Assembly (NCBI GenBank): GCA_031261885.1
Contig: JAISIU010000012.1
Span: 1 to 5,026 of the forward strand
Direction of reading: 5' to 3'
DNA from: Bifidobacteriaceae bacterium
Lineage (GTDB): Bacteria; Actinomycetota; Actinomycetes; Actinomycetales; WQXJ01
DNA: 5,026 bases
Below, one piece after another: positions 1 to 4,850 of the stretch (position 1 is the first letter of the stretch; each line of letters opens with the position of its first letter). The position numbers were made by a program, and so were the translations under genes. The notes under the pieces are model-generated. The model was not told the origin of the DNA. It saw only the letters and a list, made by a program, of their open reading frames with translations, and did no database searches.

Positions 1-216
1 GGCGCGGGCGGCGAGGTGTCCTACCGCCTGTGCGGCCGCGAGGGGCACCACCACCACCTGATCTGCCGGGTCTGCGGCCGCACGGTCGAGGTGGCCGGGG
101 CCGGGGTCGAGGAGTGGGCGCGGCGCATGGGCGCGGCCCACGGTTTCACCGAGATCGAGCACGTCGTCGAGCTGACGGGCACGAGCCGCGACTGCGCGCG
201 CCGGCGCGCCGCCTGA
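1..216 (+). CDS. zur: Zur-like Fur-family zinc-responsive repressor, C-terminal part (5' truncated by window edge)
   Basis: The frame is open from base 1 and stops at TGA 214-216, giving the last 71 residues of a Fur-family metalloregulator. The N-terminal winged helix lies outside the window. Visible elements, numbered from the first codon here: a Cys at 11, the His cluster HHHH at 16-19 followed by LICRVCG (first CxxC, Cys22/Cys25), Glu37/Glu38, His47, and His54 in IEHVVEL. This REGHHHHLICRVCG arrangement is typical of actinobacterial Zur/FurB, which bind zinc and repress zinc uptake genes and alternative ribosomal protein genes. That role comes from family knowledge. The second structural pair, usually CxxC near the C-terminus, reads TSRDC here, so Ser62 stands where Cys is expected and only Cys65 remains. 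A Fur, Mur or Nur assignment is less likely given the motif and the nearby uppS and recO. Fur-family identity is sure; the Zur subtype is probable. Confidence 0.85.
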   Translation, partial: GAGGEVSYRLCGREGHHHHLICRVCGRTVEVAGAGVEEWARRMGAAHGFTEIEHVVELTGTSRDCARRRAA

Positions 217-380
217 CCGCTGCCCGCGTGAGGCCCGGGCCCTCGTTTCCTGTGGTCGGAGTGATTTTCACAAGACCACCACAAACGTTTGCGTAACAGG
301 AACCACGCCGTGGTAGCCTCAGCCTTGGTCATTCTTTCGCAACCTGATTCGCCACCCCGGCGGAAGAAACCAGCCGCAGC
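217..380. promoter_or_regulatory. Intergenic region between zur and the membrane protein gene; probable promoter and operator region
   Basis: This 164-base gap has more A and T than the surrounding coding DNA, as expected of a promoter region in a GC-rich genome. In order it holds the palindrome GGCCCGGGCC (232-241), the hairpin at 252-279, the perfect 10-base palindrome CAAACGTTTG (282-291), and the inverted repeat ACCACG-C-CGTGGT (302-314). A loose sigma-70-like pair, TTGCGT (289-294) and TAGCCT (314-319), is spaced 19 bases, longer than ideal, and would place the second palindrome between the two boxes. Upstream of the ATG at 381 the best ribosome binding site is GGAAG (362-366), 14 bases away and weak. 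No convincing small gene is seen. The promoter boxes are guesses; the palindromes are directly visible. Confidence 0.45.
252..279. promoter_or_regulatory. Imperfect inverted repeat with a Zur-box-like half-site
   Basis: The outer arms GTGGTC (252-257) and GACCAC (274-279) enclose the inner arms GTGA (261-264) and TCAC (268-271), with a TTT centre and small unpaired GGA and AA bulges. The right portion TGATTTTCA (262-270) matches the right nine bases of the 15-base actinobacterial Zur box as I recall it (TGAAAATGATTTTCA). Over the 15-base frame 256-270 the match is 11 of 15, with all mismatches in the left half. It lies 36 bases after the zur stop and about 100 bases before the membrane protein start. 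It could be a Zur operator, an operator for another regulator, or a hairpin at the end of the zur transcript. There is no run of T after the hairpin, so a classical intrinsic terminator is unlikely. Confidence 0.35.
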
Positions 381-893
381 ATGCACAACCCATCGTCTCC
401 CCACCCAACGACCGAACTCCCCCGGCCGCATCGGGGGCGTGTGCCCGGGCTGGTCGGACTCGTCATCGCCCTCGGCGTCGTCATCACGTTCGCGATATCG
501 ATCAGCGAGCACGCCCCGACCACGTGGGGCGTCTTCGGCGCGGCCGCTCTGCTGGTCAGCGGCTGGATGACGGGCATCGCCGTCCGCGCCTGGCTGCCCA
601 GGTTCGCCACGAACACCCAGGTGATCGCCGCCGCGATGGTGCTGTGGGTCATAGCCGCCATCGTGTCCATCGTGATCCTCAGCTGGATCGACGCCGTCAC
701 CAACCTGCCCGACAACTGCCTGATCTGCCCAGCCGGCGAACCGGGCCGGCCCACGTTCTGGTTCACGGCCCGCTGGCGCGAGGTGCTCGTCCGCCAGAGC
801 ATTTTCATCGCGGCCTCGGCCCTCCCGCAGCTGCTCGGAGCCTCGCTCTCGGCCGCCATGGTCCACCGCCGGATCGGGCCCAAAGGGGTCTGA
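381..893 (+). CDS. Small four-helix integral membrane protein of unknown function, with a CxxC loop
   Basis: This is a 170-residue protein I do not recognise. After a Pro/His-rich basic N-terminus (1-22), four hydrophobic segments are visible: about 23-42, 50-71, 80-103 and 138-161. The positive-inside rule (RPHRGR before helix 1, R69/R74 between helices 2 and 3, HRR and K at the end) puts both termini in the cytoplasm. The 104-137 loop, with Cys113 and Cys116 in NCLICP, would then lie outside. The CxxC could be a metal-binding or redox pair, but nothing shows which. The ATG at 381 is chosen because it precedes the first helix with a suitable cytoplasmic tail; its ribosome binding site (GGAAG, 14 bases upstream) is poor. 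The gene is co-directional with zur, separated by 164 bases, and converges on the EEP gene. Protein-like composition, membrane topology and position make a real gene likely. Confidence 0.75.
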   Translation: MHNPSSPHPTTELPRPHRGRVPGLVGLVIALGVVITFAISISEHAPTTWGVFGAAALLVSGWMTGIAVRAWLPRFATNTQVIAAAMVLWVIAAIVSIVILSWIDAVTNLPDNCLICPAGEPGRPTFWFTARWREVLVRQSIFIAASALPQLLGASLSAAMVHRRIGPKGV

Positions 894-898
894 GGCCC

Positions 899-914
899 GA
901 GCCGTGCGCGGCTC
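899..914. terminator. GC-rich hairpin between convergent genes, possible bidirectional terminator
   Basis: GAGCCG (899-904) and CGGCTC (909-914) form a perfect six-base-pair stem with a TGCG loop. It sits between the membrane protein stop (891-893) and the EEP gene on the other strand, and its right arm overlaps the EEP stop codon (913-915). No T-tract follows on either strand, so it does not meet the classical intrinsic terminator pattern. Actinobacterial terminators often lack the T-tract, and the position in a 19-base convergent gap supports a termination role for both transcripts. Confidence 0.4.
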
Positions 915-2022
915 AATCGCCGGCGACGTCCGGCAGCAGCGTCGCCGCCAGCTCCACGGGATTGTGGTCCGAGAACCGGAACCCCTCGTCGAGCCCCGTC
1001 ACCTGGTCCACCTGAAGGTTCGGCGACGTGATGAAACCATCGATCGCGAACACCTGGCTCGTCTGGTCCGACCCCGTCCACGCGCCGTTGTCGAGCCTGG
1101 CCGTCGGCACGTTCTGCGCCGTGCGCGCCGCCCATCCGGCTGGCACGAGCCCCGCGTCCCACCGTCCCGGCGTCCAGTCCTTCGCCACGTCCGGGTAGCT
1201 CGGCGAATCCGGGAAGGCCTGGTTGAAGTCCCCGCCGACGATCACGTAGTTGCCCTTCGAGTATTCGTCGTTCATCAGTTCGGTCACGACCGCCGTCTGC
1301 GCCCGGCGCCCGGCCTCCGAGGTGTAGGCCTCCAGGTGGACGTTGATGAGGACGAGCTCACGGCCCGTGGCCCCGCCCGACACCGGGATCCGCGTGATCA
1401 GCGCGCACCGCTTCAGGTTGAACAGCCTGACCGGCCAGTCGAACGGCACGGGCAGCGACTGCCGCGCCGCCGTCGGGTCCGAGAGCGTGGTCAACGTCTG
1501 GAGCCCGGATTTCACCGCGCCGATCGCGGGCAGCGGGTAGGGCGTGAACATCGACTTGAAGTTGTAGGCGAACGCCGCGTTCGCGCCACTCGCCTGCCTG
1601 AGCCGGGCCGCCTCGTCGATGCGGTAGGACCGGTGCGAATCCGTGTCGACCTCCTGCAGCAGGTAGGCGTCCGCCGGGTTCGACTTCACGGTCCGTTCGA
1701 TCCCCGCGAGGTCCGCCGCGACATCGGCCCTGGGCGCCCGCACCATGTGGCCGCCGTCCATGAAGAAGTCGTCCTTCTGGCCGAGCCCGGCGTACCCCAC
1801 GTTGAGCGACAGGACCTTGACCTGTCCCCCGACCGCGAGATCCCGCAGCGCCGCGCCGGCCGGCGCGCGCTGCACCTGGACCCGCTCCGTGTCCGGCGGC
1901 TTGAACTCCGAGGCCGTCGCGACCGCCAGGAACGAGGCCGCGCCGAGCACGAGCACGGCCAACACGACGGCCACAAGCCGCCGCGCGTGACGCCATACCC
2001 GATGCCGGGGCCGAACGCTCAT
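913..2022 (-). CDS. Membrane-anchored endonuclease/exonuclease/phosphatase (EEP) domain protein
   Basis: This is a 369-residue protein. Residues 1-15 are basic (SVRPRHRVWRHARR) and residues 16-38 form one hydrophobic helix, so the catalytic domain is predicted to lie outside the membrane. The EEP fold signatures appear in order: VLSLNVGY (70-77, metal-site Asn74), FFMDGG (86-91), LLQEVD (121-126, Glu124), INVHLEA (226-232, His229), VGGDFNQ (262-268, Asp265 and Asn267), FAIDGF (325-330, Asp328) and FSDHNPV (350-356, Asp352/His353). All the usual Mg-dependent phosphodiesterase/phosphatase residues are present, so it should be active. From memory, the MDGG signature recurs in membrane-tethered EEP proteins of Gram-positive bacteria, whose substrates are not settled. 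The ATG at 2022 follows the uppS stop by 7 bases and no other in-frame ATG or GTG lies nearby. GGAGG about 15 bases upstream is a distant ribosome binding site, so translation is probably coupled to uppS. The substrate (nucleic acid, phospholipid or prenyl phosphate) cannot be read from the sequence. Confidence 0.88.
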   Translation of the reverse strand: MSVRPRHRVWRHARRLVAVVLAVLVLGAASFLAVATASEFKPPDTERVQVQRAPAGAALRDLAVGGQVKVLSLNVGYAGLGQKDDFFMDGGHMVRAPRADVAADLAGIERTVKSNPADAYLLQEVDTDSHRSYRIDEAARLRQASGANAAFAYNFKSMFTPYPLPAIGAVKSGLQTLTTLSDPTAARQSLPVPFDWPVRLFNLKRCALITRIPVSGGATGRELVLINVHLEAYTSEAGRRAQTAVVTELMNDEYSKGNYVIVGGDFNQAFPDSPSYPDVAKDWTPGRWDAGLVPAGWAARTAQNVPTARLDNGAWTGSDQTSQVFAIDGFITSPNLQVDQVTGLDEGFRFSDHNPVELAATLLPDVAGD

Positions 2023-2029
2023 GGGGCCA

Positions 2030-2929
2030 TCATCCCGCCTCCCGCCCCGGCGCGCCGCCCGCGACCGGCGTGTCGGTCGCGCCACCGAACCGCCGCCCCC
2101 GCCCGGCGAACTCCTCGAGCGTGCGCCACAGCACGCGCCGGTCCACGTCCGGCCACAGCTCCGGCACGAAGCACAGCTCCGCGTAGGCCGACTGCCACAA
2201 CAGGAAGTTCGAGAGCCGCTGCTCCCCCGACGTCCGGACGAACAGGTCGACGTCCGGGATGTGCGGCCTGGGCGGACGGGCCAACCCCGCCACCGGTCCG
2301 GCATCGAGCGCCCCGAACCGGGCCGCCACGGTCCGCTCCGTCACGCGCGCCGGGTCGAGCCGCCCGGCCGCCACGTCGAGCGCGACCTGCTTGACGGCAT
2401 CGGCGATCTCCAGGCGCGACCCGTAGTTGACGCACAGGTTCAGGCCCAGGCCCGCGTTGTGCTGGGTCTGGCGTTCGGCCACGACCAGTTCCTTGGCGAC
2501 CGACCGCCACAGGCGCGGCCGCCGCCCGGACCACACGATCCGGACGCCCCACGAGTCGAACAGGTCGCGGTCCTCGCGGATCGTCTGGCGCGAGAACCCC
2601 ATGAGGAACCGCACCTCGGCGGGCGAACGCTTCCAGTTCTCCGTCGAGAAGGCGTAGAGCGAGAGCCATTCGACGCCCGCCTCGACGGCCCCGGCCACGA
2701 CGTCGACGAGCGCGCGTTCGCCGGCCCGGTGCCCCTCGACGCGCGGCAGGCCGCGCTGGTTGGCCCACCGGCCGTTCCCGTCCATGACGACGGCCACGTG
2801 GCGCGGCAGCGCCCGCGCGTCCAACTCCGGCGGGCGCGCCCCGCTCGGGTGCGGCGCGGGCCAGGTCCGCGCCTCCGCGCCGCGCGCCCGGGGAGCCCGG
2901 CCGTCCTCGGTCCCGTCCTTCCGGCTCAC
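2030..2929 (-). CDS. uppS: Isoprenyl (cis-polyprenyl) diphosphate synthase, UppS family
   Basis: It condenses isopentenyl diphosphate onto an allylic diphosphate to make a long cis-polyprenyl diphosphate, the precursor of the lipid carrier for peptidoglycan and wall polysaccharides. Family motifs are complete: HVAVVMDGNGRWA (44-56, catalytic Asp50), EGHRAG (65-70), YAFSTENWKR (92-101), WSGRRPRLW (133-141), LNLCVNYGSR (163-172), and the diphosphate-binding stretch beginning DLFVRTSGEQRLSNF (228-242; Arg232, Arg238, Ser240) and running to Glu251. The C-terminal LWRTLEEFAGRGRRFGGA resembles mycobacterial Rv2361c as I recall it, a decaprenyl-type enzyme; chain length cannot be decided here. GTG 2929 gives 299 residues with about 40 low-complexity residues before the core, and GAGGG lies 12 bases upstream. 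An in-frame GTG at 2947, overlapping the recO stop, is a real alternative. Third or later gene of the minus-strand operon, 7 bases before the EEP gene. Confidence 0.96.
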   Translation of the reverse strand: MSRKDGTEDGRAPRARGAEARTWPAPHPSGARPPELDARALPRHVAVVMDGNGRWANQRGLPRVEGHRAGERALVDVVAGAVEAGVEWLSLYAFSTENWKRSPAEVRFLMGFSRQTIREDRDLFDSWGVRIVWSGRRPRLWRSVAKELVVAERQTQHNAGLGLNLCVNYGSRLEIADAVKQVALDVAAGRLDPARVTERTVAARFGALDAGPVAGLARPPRPHIPDVDLFVRTSGEQRLSNFLLWQSAYAELCFVPELWPDVDRRVLWRTLEEFAGRGRRFGGATDTPVAGGAPGREAG

Positions 2930-2943
2930 AGCCCCACCAGCCC

Positions 2944-2947
2944 TCAC
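2944..2947 (-). promoter_or_regulatory. recO stop / alternative uppS start overlap (GTGA)
   Basis: On the minus strand the recO TGA (2946-2944) overlaps a GTG (2947-2945) that is in frame with uppS, making a GTGA stop-start junction. If used, it adds six residues to UppS compared with GTG 2929. No strong ribosome binding site precedes either codon, so ribosomes finishing recO may reinitiate on uppS. Both starts lie in the poorly conserved N-terminal tail, and the sequence does not decide between them. Confidence 0.4.
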
Positions 2948-3672
2948 AACTCGACGAGCCTGAGCGAACGCACCGCCCGCTCGATATGCCACTGGACGAA
3001 GGCCGCCACGAGCCCCGCCGCCTCCATTTGCGCCGCCGGCGCCGAGGCGTCCGCGGCCGGCCAGTCCGCGGCCAGCAGCGCCTGGAGCAGCAGCATCGTG
3101 GCCGGGGCCGGCGCCGCCGCCCCCGGCGGGCGGCAGTCCGGGCAGACCGCGCCGCCCGCCGCCGGGCTGAACGCCGCGTGCGGCCCCGGGGCCCCGCAGC
3201 GGGCGCACTGGTCGAAGCTCGGCGCGTAGCCGGCCACGGCCAGCGCGCGCACGAGGTAGGAATCGAGCACCAGACCGGGCGCGTGGGCGCGGTGGGCCAG
3301 CGCGCCGAGCGCGCCGATCGTCAGCAGGTAGAGCCGCATGGCCGGCTCGTGCTCCACCTCCGTCAGCTTCTCCGCCGCCTCGACGACGCTGTTGGCGGCC
3401 GTGAACAGCTGGTAGTCCCGCGAGATCGGCTCGGCGTAGGCCCCGAGCGTCACGGCCTGCGTCACCGTGTCGAGGCTGCGGCCCTCGTGCAGCTGCAGGT
3501 CCACGCGCATGAACGGCTCCAGCCGGGCCCCGAACTTCGAGGAGGTGCGCCGCACCCCTTTCGCGACCGCGCGGACGCGGCCGTGCCGGCGGGTCAGCAG
3601 CGTGCAGATGCGGTCGGCCTCGGCCAGCTTCTGCGTGCGCAGCACCACGCCCTCGTCCCGGTACAGTTTCAC
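2944..3672 (-). CDS. recO: DNA repair protein RecO
   Basis: RecO is the recombination mediator that, with RecR, helps load RecA onto SSB-coated single-stranded DNA in the RecF pathway. This 242-residue protein matches the family's usual length. The N-terminal OB-fold begins LYRDEGVVLRTQKLAEADRI (3-22) and continues with TLLTRRHGRVRAVAKGVRR (24-42). A helical C-terminal domain follows and contains a four-Cys zinc finger, CARC (156-159) and CPDC (177-180). Typical internal motifs include SYLVRAL (138-144) and AGYAPSFDQC (147-156). The GTG start at 3672 is fixed by family alignment of the first residues, although its ribosome binding site is weak (only GGGA just upstream). It starts 14 bases after the dacA stop, which suggests translational coupling. 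The far C-terminus is Ala-rich, as expected for the base composition. Confidence 0.95.
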   Translation of the reverse strand: MKLYRDEGVVLRTQKLAEADRICTLLTRRHGRVRAVAKGVRRTSSKFGARLEPFMRVDLQLHEGRSLDTVTQAVTLGAYAEPISRDYQLFTAANSVVEAAEKLTEVEHEPAMRLYLLTIGALGALAHRAHAPGLVLDSYLVRALAVAGYAPSFDQCARCGAPGPHAAFSPAAGGAVCPDCRPPGAAAPAPATMLLLQALLAADWPAADASAPAAQMEAAGLVAAFVQWHIERAVRSLRLVEL

Positions 3673-3686
3673 GGTCCCGGCCCGTC

Positions 3687-4850
3687 TCAATCCTTGCCGG
3701 CGTCCGAGGCGCCCGAGGAGGCCGTCGCGTAGTCGATGATCGCCGAGGCCGGATCCTTCCCGTCCTGGATCGCGTCGAGCGCGCGCAACAGGTTGGCCGC
3801 GCCCGCGAACCGGTCCCACGAGCTCTTCGCGTGGATGATGACGACCCCGATGCGGTCCTTGCCGGGCCGGGCCGTGGTCGCCACGAGGCAGTGGCCGGCC
3901 GACGTCGTCAGACCCGTCTTCAGGCCCGTGACGTGCAACGACGGGTCGTAGTAGGCGCCGCCCTTGAGCAGTTGGACCGTGTTGTAGACGTAGCTCGACT
4001 TGATCGGCACCTTCGGCATCGAGGAGATCTCCGTGATGGCCGGGTACTCGGTCATGAGCTGCCTGGTGATCAAACCGAGGTCCTTGGCCGAGACGAGGTT
4101 CCCGGCGCTCTGATCCGTGCCCGGGTACATCAGGTTGAAACCGGCCAGCGTCTTGTTGTCGAGCCCCGAGACCGAGACGAGCGTCGCGTCCGTGATGCCG
4201 AGTTTGGCCGCCCGCTGCCGCATCATGTCGACGAACCCGGAGTTCGACCCGCCGAGCGTGAGGCCGAGCTGCGTGATGGCCGCGTTGTTCGAGGCGACGA
4301 GCGCGAGCGAGAACAGCTCCTTGACCGTGAACGTCTGGCCCACCTTCAGGTTGTAGCCGCCCGTGGACCACCCCTCCGACATCTTCTCGATGACGGGATC
4401 CGTGATCTGGATCTTCTGGTCCCACGTGATCTGCCCCGCGTTGATCTCGTCGACGGTGATGAGCAGGCCGAGCAGCTTGATCAGCGAGGCCGCGTGGATC
4501 GGCGTCTCCGCGCCGTTCTCGTACAACACCTTGCCCGTGTCGATGTCGAACGCGTAGACGGCCTTGGCGTTCGGGCCCCAGGCCGGGGTCGGGGTCGGCG
4601 AGGCCGGCACGGTCGGCGTAGGAGTGGGCGATGCCGCACGGGCGCCCGCCGCTCGCGCGACCGCCGTCGCGCCTCCGGTCCGGGCCGCGGCCGCGTGGCC
4701 GGACCTGGGCCCGGAGGCGGCCGCGCCGTGGATCGCGCCGATGCCGAGGCCGAGCACGATCCCGACGACGGCCGCGACGATCGCCGGCAGCCAGTACGCG
4801 AGCGGTCCCCTGGCGCGGGGACCGGCGGGTGGGGTCAGCTGATCAGACAC
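3687..4850 (-). CDS. dacA: D-alanyl-D-alanine carboxypeptidase, peptidase S11 (low-molecular-mass PBP)
   Basis: It is a penicillin-binding serine carboxypeptidase that removes the terminal D-Ala from peptidoglycan pentapeptides, limiting cross-linking. The protein is 387 residues. One hydrophobic segment (17-42) is an N-terminal signal anchor or signal peptide. An Ala/Thr/Pro-rich linker (43-92) follows, with two copies of ASPTPTP. The catalytic domain runs from about 93 onward: ASLIK (121-125, nucleophile Ser122 and Lys125), SNN (187-189, SxN motif) and KTG (311-313) followed by LTTSAGHC. Supporting features are YAFDIDTGKVLYE (99-111) and GLDNKTLAG. No separate C-terminal PBP5 domain or amphipathic anchor is visible; the chain ends about 75 residues after KTG. 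GTG 4850 is chosen because GGGAG lies nine bases upstream and the anchor follows at once. The frame stays open further upstream with a possible GTG at 4967, giving 426 residues, which is less likely. It is probably the first gene of the operon seen here. The family is certain; the exact paralogue name is not. Confidence 0.92.
   Translation of the reverse strand: MSDQLTPPAGPRARGPLAYWLPAIVAAVVGIVLGLGIGAIHGAAASGPRSGHAAAARTGGATAVARAAGARAASPTPTPTVPASPTPTPAWGPNAKAVYAFDIDTGKVLYENGAETPIHAASLIKLLGLLITVDEINAGQITWDQKIQITDPVIEKMSEGWSTGGYNLKVGQTFTVKELFSLALVASNNAAITQLGLTLGGSNSGFVDMMRQRAAKLGITDATLVSVSGLDNKTLAGFNLMYPGTDQSAGNLVSAKDLGLITRQLMTEYPAITEISSMPKVPIKSSYVYNTVQLLKGGAYYDPSLHVTGLKTGLTTSAGHCLVATTARPGKDRIGVVIIHAKSSWDRFAGAANLLRALDAIQDGKDPASAIIDYATASSGASDAGKD

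Noticed and set aside
46..57. Four-His run that might suggest an engineered tag or a separate metal-binding motif
   Set aside because: It is the normal metal-binding segment of Zur-type regulators, followed at once by the conserved LICRVCG.
228..248. GC-rich palindrome 232-241 plus GTTT as an intrinsic terminator of zur
   Set aside because: GGCCCGGGCC leaves no room for a loop, and the alternative GAGG/CCTC stem has only four pairs with three T residues after it, too weak to call.
21..1162. Minus-strand open frames covering zur and the membrane protein gene (21-866 and 329-1162)
   Set aside because: They run across two genes and the intergenic region, have low-complexity Asp/Gly/Arg-rich content, and no plausible ribosome binding site or domain.
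904..2394. Long + strand open frame of 496 codons
   Set aside because: It lies antisense to the EEP and uppS genes, is dominated by Arg, Pro, Ala and His as expected from reading GC-rich genes backwards, and shows no domain. The opposite strand has complete catalytic motifs.
2021..3229. Long + strand open frame of 402 codons opposite uppS and recO
   Set aside because: It is a shadow of the strongly supported uppS and recO genes, with Arg/Pro-rich content and no recognisable motif.
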